Source of the DNA: Heterodera schachtii | Taxonomy: Eukaryota; Nematoda; Chromadorea; Rhabditida; Heteroderidae | Length of the DNA stretch: 64,000 nucleotides | Direction of reading: 5' to 3' | NCBI GenBank assembly: GCA_023374025.1 | Contig: SIJG01000083.1 | Span: 275,709-339,708, forward strand | In this document: piece after piece, positions 45,976 through 57,555 of the stretch | How positions within the stretch are numbered: the first letter of the stretch is position 1 | How the letters are laid out: each line of letters begins with the position of its first letter | Position numbers and translations under genes: made by a program | Notes under the pieces: generated by a model | What the model was told of the DNA's origin: nothing | The model's input: only the letters and a program-made list of their open reading frames with translations | Databases searched by the model: none

Positions 45976-48428
45976 ATGAATGAAACAACAACAATTCCGG
46001 GCGTACACAATCGAAAGTTTGCCAATCAGAAGAGGAGGACGCCAAATACAACGGAGGAGGAGGAGGAAAGACGGAAAAAGGAACGAAAACGGAAGGGACG
46101 GAGACGACGCGACACTTCCGAGGACAGTGAGGAGGAGGAGGACGAGGAATGGCACGAGTCAGGACGACGCGAAGAGGTGAATTTTTCGGCATTTTCCAGG
46201 TCCTATCCATCCGAAAAATATTGGAATTTTATTAGAAATGATAGATAGGCTCTTGAATTTTCTACTTTTGTTCTAGTCAAATAAGAGATTTGTTATTATA
46301 ATTTATGTCAGCTTCGTGATCAACGACCCTCGAAAAGCCCATTTAATAATTTTTTTACGACAATGTTCGTGAATTGGCCATTTTTTGACCAAATATGTTA
46401 GATTTCGCGTGATTTTCAATAATTTTCCGGCCTTCGATTGTTTTCAATCAAATTTCAATTCACTTAATTAATGTTTAAATTTTGTTTCGGAATTTGTCGC
46501 TTTTTTATTCCCACAATTTCCCCTTCCCTAATTTTTTCCCCACATTTTTTTAAGGTGTTGCCCAAATGGAAACTGTGCCTGGTCGGTGCTGCCATTTTCC
46601 TCTGTTTTGCCTTGCTCTACCCGAGCGTCTTCTCACCGATGCTTTCCAATTTGTTCGGCGGCGGTGCCCAGCGGCAACAGCCGGCGGCCGCGGACCGACC
46701 GATGCATCCGTCGATGATGGGGCCGAACCAACAGCAGCAGCAGAAGGGTACAAAATTTTTCAAGTTTTCCCTTTTTTACGAAAGATATAAGTTGTCAACG
46801 GCATTTTTGCCGATTGGCCAACCCTTTGAAATTCTAAATTTAAGGAAATGAATTTTTTTTTGAAAATTATACAATTTAACAGCAGATTTTGTAATTTTCC
46901 GGCAATGCCTCAAGCATCGCCAAACAAAAAAAAAATTTTTTTTGGGGTTTATTAATTTTTTTGGATTTCGCTCCCCCCTGGCCACGCCTGGTACTTTCCT
47001 TCTAATTTTAAGAACGAGCCCATCGCCCTCCCCCACACCATCCAGGCGCATCCATGCGAATGCCGGACATGCACAACCAACAGCAGCAGCAACAACAGGG
47101 CGGCTTTTGGAGTGGCAAAAGCGGTGGTTCGATGGCATGGATGTTGCCCTTCTACACAGTGGGCGTTGTGTGCTTTTTGCTCTACACATTGTTCAAGGTG
47201 TAGAGGGGGGGGGGTTGAGTTGGGAACACAAATTGTTGGGATTTTAACCCATTTTCAGCATATTTGCGTAAAAAGTCGACCCTTTTTATGCCCAAATTAC
47301 CATTGTACGCGGAATTTTGTAGTTTTTCGATCATCTAACAAACAAAAAATGATCATTTTTACGAATAAGTGTGCTATGGTTAAGTACATTCAGATCATGT
47401 TTAAGTCGAAGACCAAACGGCAAAAGCGACGTCGCGACCAACCGATTGACCTTTTGTATGGCGACGACGACGATGAGGGAACGGAGGACGGCTTGGAATA
47501 CGGTGCGATTATTTGAGCCAATTTTAAATTGGAGCAATAATAGCTAACTTTTAATGCCACTAATTATCGCCCAATTAACTCTAAATTAGACAATTTGGCT
47601 ATTTTCGTGCAGGTGTTCGTGGTGCCAAACTCCGCTCGGTGCAGCACAGACTGCGCAAAACGGAGCAAGCGATGGCGGACATTCTTAGCCAATTGGAGCA
47701 AATTTCGGCCCATTCAAAGGACATTAATGATGACAACACAAAAGCAGCGGAAAAGAATGGTCAATTAGCAGAGCAATTATAAAAAAATAAAAATATTTAC
47801 AACATTTTAATTAAATGTTGGATTATTTTTGCAGTTAATGACCCAAACATTGCCGCCACTGCTCAAAGCGAAGAAGAAAATGCCGAAACGTTGCAAGAAA
47901 AGGATGGCACATTAAAGGAGGCGCAAAGTGCAAAGGTTGAGCAATCACTGCGCGAGTTGAAGGTGAGTGAACGGTGAAAATGAGTTTAGTTCATCGCAAT
48001 TGAGAGAAAAACCCACAGAAAATGGTCAAAGAAAAAAAACCAAAATTTAATTCTTGCAAATAAAATTCGATTTTCTTCTTAAATTTGTTCGGTGAGGCAA
48101 CATAAATACTAAAAATCTGTTTGTAATGAATGTATTTGAAACATTTGACCAGATGTTGTCCGATCTGTGCAAAAGTGACCGGCGATTGAGACGGAAATTG
48201 CGTGCCGCCGCACAACGACAGCAAAACCATCATTCATCCTCCTCCTCGTCCGCCAACAGTGACAACGAATTTATGGATGAGGAGGAAGAAGTTGGAAGTG
48301 AGGAGGAAGAGGAGGAAGCGAATGGATACGAAAATAACGGTGAAATGAGAGGAGGAAGTGAGGAGGAGGAAGAGGAGGGAAGAGAGGAGCAAACGGACGA
48401 AGAGGAGGAGGAAAAACACGCAAAATAA
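45976..48428 (+). CDS. ric-3: RIC-3 nicotinic acetylcholine receptor chaperone
   Basis: Seven exons give about 401 residues: 45976-46176, 46555-46747, 47046-47197, 47394-47502, 47613-47759, 47835-47962, 48153-48428. The order of parts is that of RIC-3. A charged N-terminus comes first, then helix 1 (WKLCLVGAAIFLCFALLYPS), a Gln/Met/Pro-rich lumenal linker, and helix 2 preceded by GGSMAWMLPFYTVGVVCFLL. After that come a basic KSKTKRQKRRR segment, a coiled coil (KLRSVQHRLRKTEQAMADIL) and a very acidic Glu-rich C-terminus. RIC-3 acts in the ER to fold and assemble acetylcholine receptors, which are levamisole targets in nematodes. Identification rests on architecture and length more than on long identical blocks. 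gon-4 follows 253 bp downstream on the same strand. Confidence 0.82.
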
Positions 48429-48535
48429 ACTAACCATTTTAGTTCCAAAAAGCAACAAAATTGTCCAAATTATCGAATCTCTTTTCTCCATTTTTTGTTT
48501 TTGTGCAATATTTTTTCCTATTTCTTAATTTGCAT

Positions 48536-48541
48536 AATAAA
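48536..48541 (+). promoter_or_regulatory. Candidate poly(A) signal of ric-3
   Basis: AATAAA 108 bases after the ric-3 stop codon, followed by a T-rich stretch and by the gon-4 start 140 bases further on. Confidence 0.4.
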
Positions 48542-48681
48542 TTTGGTGCCAAAAAGTTGGACAACTTTTTCACTGTTCGGAATTTGCCTAAATAAAACTA
48601 TTGTACCTATGGTGTTTATTTCCTTATGTCTGTGGTGTTTATGTGTGTGTTTTTTGGTAATTTTCAACTTAAATTTTGCTG

Positions 48682-51600
48682 ATGGACACGGGTGGTGAAC
48701 GGTCGCCAAAACATTTGCCGTCGAACGGCGACGACAATGATCAGCAACAACAACAACAGACGATGCCGGAAGTGGTGGAGGTGGACAAATTCCCTGTGGC
48801 GGTTGGTTCATCTCCATCAGTGGCGGCCGACAATTTGGTGGAGGGACAGAATGATCAGCAACAGCAGGACAACAACAACGAGCACTTGGACAGGGTAATT
48901 AATAATTATTACTGACACAATGAATGAACTGGTTGAAGTTATGGACGTTTGGGTCACTACCAAAACGTACAAAGACAATTTGTGTGCTTGAGAATACGTT
49001 AGAAGGATGTTTGCTTAAACCTGGGTTTTGACGTGGCTGCAAAAGTTGACAATTTTAACTAGAGATCGGCCTGGACCTGGATCCAGGTCCAGGCCATTTT
49101 TTGGAAACCTGGATTTTTCCTGGACCTGGATTTTCCTGGATTTTTGTCCAGGAAATCCAGGTCCAGGTCAAATGTGAAAAAAAATCCAGGTCCAGGCAAA
49201 ACAGGAAAAAACCTGGATTTTCCTGGACAAAATTTTAGAATTTATTATTTCAAGTGACCGATATTTTTTCAAGTTTTCAAAAATGATTAAATATATTTAA
49301 AAACAAATTATTATTGTAAATTAGATAATTTTAGATGTTCCCAAGCAATTTATTGATTTTTTCAAACATTTTTTTTGATTTTTAAAATGAGTTTCAAAAA
49401 ATCCAGGTCCAGGCCTGGATCCAGGTCTCGAGGAGCCTGGATTTTCCTGGATTTTTGTCCAGGAAATCCAGGTCCAACATGGAATCCAGGTCCAGGCTTT
49501 TTTCAAAATACCGATCTCTAATTTTAACCATTTAAAATTAAAAAAACAATTTTAAACCGTTTTTTGGCATTTTATTCCCTCCTTTTTGAATTTGGCACTT
49601 TCTTTTTCTTAGGCGCTTGAAGTGTTCGCTTGCTCTTACAATTTGACAGCACAAAATGTGAAGAACATCATTTTTGTGAGTTATTTGTGGCATGATCAAC
49701 AAAGCCCATTTTAATATAAAAATTCAGAAATTCAGTCTCAATTTTCGTGCCAATTTAATTTTTGCCCCCCCCCCCCCCGCAATTTTCAGCACATTGTGAA
49801 GAATCCGCAAACATTCGCCACTTTGGTGCGCAAAGACCCGGACGCGATGGCCGGGCTGCGCATGACGCGTGCGCGCCTGCGCCAATTGGAACGCATTTCG
49901 CGCCGACGCATTCCCACCGCGCGGCTGCGACCGATTGTGGGGCCGAAAACATTTTTGGACATTAATTACGGGGACGACGAAGTGGAGGAAGGCACTTCAG
50001 CAAAACTGTCGGGGCAGCAAGATGATGAGGAAGACATGGACTACAGCCCGGCCAACGACCCGACCGCACCAACGGAACGACGACGACGGAGGAGGAGGCG
50101 GAAAACGAAGACGGAAGGGGAGAGGGGACAAACGGTGAGCAAAACAGACGGGGAAAGTCATGGTCAGAGAGAGGGATGGCGAGGAGGGCAAAGTGCATGG
50201 ACGAAATTTCTAGGATTTTTAGGAAATTTAGAAAAAAAATTTCGGGGGGGGGGCTACGACGGAATGGAATGAAATGCAACCATTTTTTCAGCTCCGATTT
50301 TCGGTTTTATTATATTAAATGGTTTTACAACTGAAAATAAAGTTTAGCAAACAAATTCCGACCGTTCGGCTTCTGATTGTGATGATGCTGAAGATGCGTC
50401 GTCGTCCATGTGCTCCTCCGACACGGACTTTGTCTGCTCGGACATGGACGAGCAAAAGCAGCAGCTGGAGCAGGGAACCTTAGAAGCAGCAACAGTTGAG
50501 ACTGAACAAGTCGGAGATGAACAACATCAGAAGCAGCAACAACATCAACGAGGCAAACATGACGAGGAAGAAGAAGAGGAGACGGAGGAGGGACAAAGTG
50601 TCGAATATCTGACAAAAGTCGGGCAAAATACCAATCAATTTAGCGAATGATTTCGAAAATAAATGAATATTTGGCCCATTAACAAACAATATCACACAGG
50701 TGGACAATCCGATCTATCCAATCTTCATCAAATCGTTGGCCACCGACACGGAAATTGACCCGGAAGTCCGTCAGCAACTATACGATGACGGTAAAGTTTG
50801 TTTTTCATCATTCTTGGTTATGTAAAAGGGAGGGGGGCATTTTCCTATAATTTAGAAAAAAATTTTATGATTTAACATAATTTAGAAGACAACGATCCCG
50901 AGTACGTCTTCCCGGACTTTGACGATTTGTGTGACGAGCAGGAGGACGAATATGAATTCCGACGGGACCGAGCCACCGAAATTCCGCGTATTTTTTTGCA
51001 GGAAATTTAATTTAAGAAAAATTTAAATTTGCCTTTCAGGTTGGGAGGTGAAGGCGCTTGAGCAGGACTTTGTCGAGGACGGGGACGAACCAAGTCCGTT
51101 GGAAGTGCCCGTGGAGCCAATTTGTGCCGGTGACGCGACCTCTCTGACAACGACAAACGGACGACAGAGTGCCAACGGCGTCGCAATGGTCGGCGCCGCC
51201 CGTGACAAAGAATCGACAGTCAAAGTCTGACATATAGACGAATGAAATTGCATTTTTTGGAATAAAATTTGGCACTGATTGAAAAACTTGTGCCAATTAT
51301 TTCAGATTTTCTGGAGTTCCAATTTTGTAAAACCGTCGTCGGAAAGGCTTTGCAGTCCGCCAAGCCAACAACGGCACTCAAATGATGTTATTAATCACCG
51401 CAGCAATAGAAACGATACGGCATCATTGACGACGTTTGATGGTGGCGGCGGCGGCACATCGACGGCACCACAAACGACGGATGAAGCGAAGAACGAAGAG
51501 ACGCAGGAAGACCAGGACAAACACGCACAACCAAAGCCCTCTTCGTCTCTGTTGAATCCGTCACCAACAATCACACCAGTGGAGCTGGACGCACTGAAAG

Positions 51601-54600
51601 TACAGCTTGAAAAGGTGGGAAGGGAATGCGCACATTATTTTTTTTTGACATCTTTGGACTTTGTTTTCTTCTCTTATTTCAACCCTTTCAGCACGTTCAG
51701 CTTCTCTGCCAAGCCATTGTTGGCACGTCTCAATATGCCGACTTGGTAGAACCACATAACAAATCGATGCTGATGCTGGTCAGTGTGGAGCATTCATTAA
51801 TTTTAAATTTACAACTATTAATTTAGGTGCAAAATGTTAAAAAATTCGTTTCAGAGCGAATTGGACGGATTGTCTCGCGAGCGTGGCGCCAAATCGACGT
51901 TTAACGTGCCGACGCTGGAGGCGGCCATTTACAGTGCACACGACATCAAAGCGTGCCGCGAAGTGAATTTGGCATTGGCATCAGCAGCGGCAGCAGAAAC
52001 GAACGGCGATGAGCTCCAACCCAAAAACACTGTCGAAGTCAGTCGGGTTGACAAGCGATGGACGGAGTTCGTCAAATTGCATTTTTTGGATTAATTAGGG
52101 TCCGTCCCATCATTATATTTTTTTATCCGTCGGTATTTGTCGTAATTTCTAGAAATTGTAATAATTGCCATAATCCCACAAATCCTCCTCATGCCCTGTA
52201 AAAATGAGGCACATTCCCTTTTTTCTATCGAAACAGTTGCTCCAACTCAACGATGAGCATCGACCTAGCAACGAGACCATGTGGGTGTTGTCGCGCAGCG
52301 GTGCCGTCCGTTACCCAGAACTGTTGTGCCCGTACCGATTCAGCAGTGCCGAAGACTGTGACAAATTGCAGTCCTCAAAAATCGGTCCAACGCAGCGATT
52401 TTTGCACTCGGAACAGGCAGAAAATTTATAAATTTTTTTGGCCGCCTAAATTTTTTTTTGCAAAATTTTAGATAAGTTCGAACTCTTGTTTTCTATTCTC
52501 GAACTGTAGGAAGAACAGAGAATTAATTGGATATAAAATTATGTCCAACATTTTGCTTTTCATTACTCCCTCCCCCTTTCTTCACATCTCTGTGTTTCAG
52601 TTACTGCTCGCCATCGGTCTCTACCAATTGTGTGGTGTTCACAATCAGTCCCATCGGAATGGCAAAATGCGCAACCGTTATCAACATATTCAGCAGTACT
52701 TTCTGCCCACCAAACGCGTCGACCAAATTCGCAATCACATTGTCAGCAACACAAATTAGCGATTAGCACTAATGACAATGGCTAATTAATTCAAACTGCA
52801 CTTTATTTTGTGTGGCATTGGCCCATTTTTAATTGCAAAAAATCCAATTTGACTATTTTAATATTGCAGAAAAATGTGCATTCGTCACCATCACCGACCA
52901 TTTACCACCAATTGATCATGCAGGCAGAAAAGGGGCATTTTCCGGTCACTTATCGGCCCGATTTGGGCGAAAAGGCCCAGCGAAAGGCGCCAATTGAATG
53001 GCCAGCGAATGTGCAGCCCTACTGGCTTAAGGTGATGTACAAATTTGGGATGCATTTAAGTCACTCCTGATTTTTTTATTTAAAATGAATTTTTAAATTT
53101 TTTTCTCCATTTTAGTGGCTTTCAAACCTGCTGGGCAAATGCCAAACCCAAATGATTATGGTCGACGATGGTGACATCACTGACAATGATGCTGGTCAAC
53201 AATTGCATGGCGTTTCCGAGGCATTGAATGGCACTGATCCGCCTTTTTCTCCTCCTGCCCCTCCTGCTGTTTCCGCTTTTGCTGATCATCTCCATCAGCC
53301 GGCATCATCCAACTCAGTTGCCAAAACTGCAGAAAATGCCAAAGTTGAGACTGCAAACCGTCAACGGCACGTAAAGGCGGGGAAAAAGCCGAGAATATTG
53401 GCTACTGCTCGAAAACGCTGCGTTCCCACAGCAACGGGAGCGGCATCATCAACAACTTCAGCAATGGAACAGAGAAAGGATGACCAACAGCAGTTGGACA
53501 CGACGACAACCGTCCCATGCAACAACAACGAAGCCGCCACTGAACTGCTTGGAGACGTTGTCATTTTTGAGGAGCAACAACAGCCAGATTTTGTGGACGT
53601 GGAGGAGGAGGAAGAACATGTGGTGGGCATGGAGACGCGGTGGCGAAAAACGTATACGAACAGCCTCGTCAACAACAACGGAAGACGGGGCAAGTCGCTT
53701 GAGTGGTGCTGCCGCTGCTACAGATGTTGCTGAAAAGGGGGGAACAACACCGACACATACGATGGTCAACAACATCAGCAGAAGTTGTAGCAGTGCAGCA
53801 AACGGCGCCGGTGGTGCAGAAGCCGCCACGTCGTCGACGATGACGCCGATGACAGCGAAAAACGCCGGCGTTGAAAAGATTAATGGCACTAACTGTGCCG
53901 AAAGTGGTGTCATGCCTGCTGCAGCAGCTACGTCGCAATTGGTGCGTGCGTTATCTGTCATTTTTGTCTTTAATGAGCGAAGCAATGGCATCGCAAGGGC
54001 TTTATGGTACCATTAACTTTCAGCAAAAGAAGTCACGGCGACATGAACGGGCCGAGCGCGGAATGGCCGCGCTGGGCGACGCGCATGCGCTTGAGCAAAC
54101 CGAACGGGCGCTGGCCGCCGCAATTTACGAGGACTTTGGCAAGCGAATGTTCATGCATCAGGCAAATTATGCTCACTTTTTCTTGCCAATTTCCTCCCCG
54201 TAAATCCACAGACTTTTTGCCCTCTGGCAATATTCGAAAATGCCATTGTCGCCATTTCAGGACAAATTGCGTGCCGTCCAACGCGTGTTGGCCACCGCTC
54301 CACCGCCGCGGCACGACCCATCAACATCTTCATCATCACCGTCTGCTGCTTGCTCAACCGCACAATGTTTCGCCTCTCTTTGGCAACTGATGGGCCTCAC
54401 CCATCCCCAACTGTTCCATTTGTTCGCCGCCATTGCGCCCGAGGCGCAGCTGCCGCACGCACTGCGCGCCGACCCGCACTGGCAGGCGTGCAAACGCGCG
54501 CTGCGCATGCTGAAGACCATCCATGTGCGTTTTTGCTAGTGGTTTGGTCGGTTGGCAGCCTAATTCGAGACTTTCTCGGGCTTTTCTTCTTGTCTCGGTG

Positions 54601-55847
54601 CCTAATTTTGGTGCCAATTCCTGACACAATTTCGATTCTCGATCAGTCCTTACGGGCCATGTAAATTGCCGATTTTCAGACTTATTTGGCTGCGAGTCGA
54701 ACCCCTGCCCAGATGAAGCATATGCTCAAATTCCTCAAAGAGAGTGAGTCAATTTCTGTCTTATGTATAAAAAGTATACATAATAATAACTTGGTGGAAC
54801 TTTGAGGGCCCACCCAATTTATAGAACTGTTTCTTTTTAGTCTCCGTGGACATCACTTCTGAGCAACAGTTTTTCGAGGCTCTTCAGAGACAATTTGGGG
54901 TTAGGGACGAGCCGTTGTGGCGACTGTTGCGACGCGAATGGATGGGTGGAAAATTTGTTGAAAAGTGGGTTTATTGGGTTAGCGCAAAACCAATGTTTAA
55001 TTTGGAATCTAGGGCTTTTTTCGAAGTTATTTTAACATTGAGACAATTGTTAGCATCAAAGCAACTCACAACCAAAAAATCATTTTCAGTGTCGAGGATT
55101 GGGAGTACGAATTTGTGGACATGGACAAGCAGTACCAGCAGCAACACAGCACACGAGCGAATGCCCAACAGTTTCCACTGATGGAATTGGAAACGGAGAC
55201 AAGCAGCAAGTTCCAGTTCGAACATGTCCGACTTCCCTACCGACGCGACCCGTCCGAACGCAGTCGCCTTCGCGTCCGACACGGCCGCGTCACGGCGGAA
55301 CTGAACGGACGGCTGTGCAACGTGGCAATTGGTGTGAAGGAGGGGGCACTGATACAATTACATTTGCCATTGTTTAAGCCTATGCTCCGTCATCTTTGGA
55401 CCCCTCCTCCTCCGACTCGTTGTCGGTTGTTGAACCTCAGCAGGGCAATTGTCCAACAACAACAGCAGGTGCCAATGCGGACAAACAACGACAATCGAAT
55501 GAGCCGCAAAAGAATCGCTGCTGTTGGACCCGAAAAATGGACATGGAATTGATGTTGGCCTACAAAAATGCGGGTGGCGATCCGTAAGTTTTTTAAGTCA
55601 TTCTTTACGGGTGCAAAAAATGTCAAAATGATGGAATATTTAGCGGACTATGGGTAAAATTAAATATAAACTTGGGTGTTTTAGTAAGAAATGTGTGAAC
55701 GCCTTCCTACACCAACGTTCCACGCAATCCAAAATTGGTGAATTGGTCGCTGCAGAAGACGCTGAAAAACGATTGGACCAACTTTTGAACGTGGCCAACA
55801 CATTGAGGAGGAGGAGGAGGGAGACAGAAGAAAGGGACGGGAAATGA
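48682..55847 (+). CDS. gon-4: GON-4/GON4L-like nuclear regulator
   Basis: Twenty-two exons join in phase to 1448 residues: 48682-48894, 49613-49675, 49790-50134, 50348-50617, 50700-50790, 50886-50987, 51040-51224, 51306-51614, 51692-51778, 51855-52070, 52237-52416, 52601-52741, 52870-53031, 53116-53651, 53695-53941, 54024-54161, 54261-54524, 54680-54743, 54841-54964, 55090-55331, 55379-55583, 55685-55847. Conserved GON4L blocks are present: FLDINYGDDEVEE, HVQLLCQAIVGTSQYADL, WVLSRSGAVRYPELLC, LLLAIGLYQL with QYFLPTKRVDQIRNHI, and a C-terminal Myb/SANT-like repeat (CCWTRKMDMELMLAYKNAG, then AFLHQRSTQSKIGEL). GON-4 is a nuclear factor needed for gonad development in C. elegans and for transcriptional repression in vertebrates. 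Two introns use GC donors (52417 and 54162), and two are only 43 and 47 bp. AATAAA at 55880-55885 is a candidate poly(A) signal. Confidence 0.88.
49060..49519. mobile_element. 460-bp element with 9-bp target-site duplication (Mutator-like MITE candidate)
   Basis: It lies in gon-4 intron 1. The flanks AATTTTAAC (49051-49059 and 49520-49528) are identical direct repeats. Immediately inside, AGAGATCGG at the left is inverted as CCGATCTCT at the right. The interior is built of CCTGGACCTGGATCCAGGTC words in both orientations, giving further dyad symmetry. No coding capacity. Confidence 0.8.
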
Positions 55848-55936
55848 TCTCCTCATTCATTTTTACCCATTTTATTGCAAATAAATATCAGTCAAATTCA
55901 AAAATTGTCTGTCTTTTCCCGCCACTGAACTGCTCT

Positions 55937-57008
55937 TCAAAGGTCGGCTTTGTATTGGACACGCGTGTGCACCGTGTGAATTGAGCTGGAGAAGGAGCGC
56001 AGCTGCACCTGCTCGGCATTGTCAATGTGGCACTCGCTCGAGTCGGCCCAGCCCTGGAAAAAGCAATTTTTATTGAAACTTTGATCCCAAATTACTAATA
56101 ATTTGTATTTATTTGGTGCGAAACCATGACATTTCTGTTTTTCGCCACGTGTTCATACCATCCGTTTGTTTGGCACTCTGCTCACCTCGGGCAGTTCAGT
56201 GTCCCTGAACGTGTAGACGAGCACGTCGAAGGAGCAGCGCTGTTCAAGCAGAGGCAGAAAGGCGACAGAAGCTGTGATTTGCCTAAATGAAATGAAATTG
56301 GAAAAAACACACATTGAAAACAAGATCGTAGCGGAAACTATCCAAGCGAAAATTCTCAAAAAAAGGCATAATTTTTCAAAATTGCCATTTTTCGTTTGGG
56401 GGAGAGCCGGGGACAATGTTCTCTTCAGTCCCTCCTCCCCCGTGTCTACGCCCTTAGTAAATACCTGAGCACGTCACTGATTTCCTGCTTTATTCGCTTC
56501 TCCTCTTTACTTCCATAGCCATTTTCACTGCAAAAAAAGGGATGGATTCAATAATTGGCATTTTCCCGTCCCGTTTCCCCCTCTTTTCCTACCCCTCCGG
56601 CGTCGTTTCGATGTCAAATTGCCATCTCTCCAGCGCCTCTTTGCTGGAAATGTCCGTGATGACCAGCACCAACTTCTTCAGCATTTGTTTGGTCAACATC
56701 GTCTAAAATCTCTTGAAATTCCATTCGCTCCCTTCTGTCTGAAACCTCAACGTGTTGAAGGAGAGGGTTCAAAAATTGCTCCAACTTCGGGTCTTTGTTC
56801 ACCAGCAGCGTCATTCCGTACTTTTTGTCACTAAAGGAAAGTTTTAAACAATTTTTGTCGGTGGTTAAATGGGTAACCGCGTAAAATTGTCGGATGGGTA
56901 AATGCCGCGCTGGTAGAGAATGCTGTGAATGCCGTAATGGAAGAATTGCTGGACCATTTGTGCGGAACCCTTCAGAGTAATCGAATTTTTGGTGGCTAAC
57001 TCAGTCAT
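55937..57008 (-). CDS. mdf-2: MAD2 spindle checkpoint protein (HORMA domain)
   Basis: Six exons (57008-56878, 56830-56746, 56702-56593, 56527-56465, 56282-56186, 56053-55937) give 200 residues, against about 205 in vertebrate MAD2L1. Visible blocks include NSITLKGSAQMVQQFFHYGI, SILYQRGIYPSDNF, KYGMTLLVN, LVLVITDISSKEALERWQFD, QITASVAFLPLLEQRCSFDV and the C-terminal safety-belt strand QVQLRSFSSSIHTVHTRVQY. MAD2 binds MAD1 and CDC20 at unattached kinetochores and inhibits the APC/C. The stop is 89 bp from that of gon-4, tail to tail. TTTATT at 55871-55876 (AATAAA on this strand) is its likely poly(A) signal. The symbol follows the C. elegans orthologue. Confidence 0.94.
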
Positions 57009-57555
57009 TATTTTTACTGTTTATCTAGTGAAAAAATGGCTTTTGTTTGGAGGGGTTTTTAATCCGTCTTCTAAATTTATTTCTAACAGGATATGTATTT
57101 GTTTATTTTATTTAAAATTAATTCTTACGCTAAAAAGGGCAAGTATGAAACGCCAAATATAATTAATATAATTTGCGCGCTAATTTTAAATATTAATCAA
57201 TGCCTTTTATTTACTTTGATCAGCCATAACTCGCTTCATCTCCACTATTTCACATCTTCCAATTGTTCCTCTCCAACAACAGACAAACATTCAACTTTAA
57301 TATACGTATAAATTAAAGACCGAATTGAAAGAAGCCTATGCTTACATTTTTTAAATATAATTTTGGGTGAGCTAAGAAGCATAAAAAAACTCGTCTTCGC
57401 ATTCTCGCTTTGGCGGGCCGCTCGGCCTCCAGAATAATTGTTATCTAAATCAAGGTGTCGTCAATTATTCTTGACTTTTACCCCTTTTTTACAGCTTCCC
57501 TAAACATTAAATAATCACGCTAACATTTCACGAATAAAACAGCAGCAAAATTGAA
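57009..57555. other. Shared upstream region of MAD2 and twinfilin
   Basis: A 547-bp AT-rich gap between divergent start codons. One GC-rich patch (about 57400-57435) includes TTGGCGGGCCGCTCGGCC. No exon seen. Confidence 0.6.
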
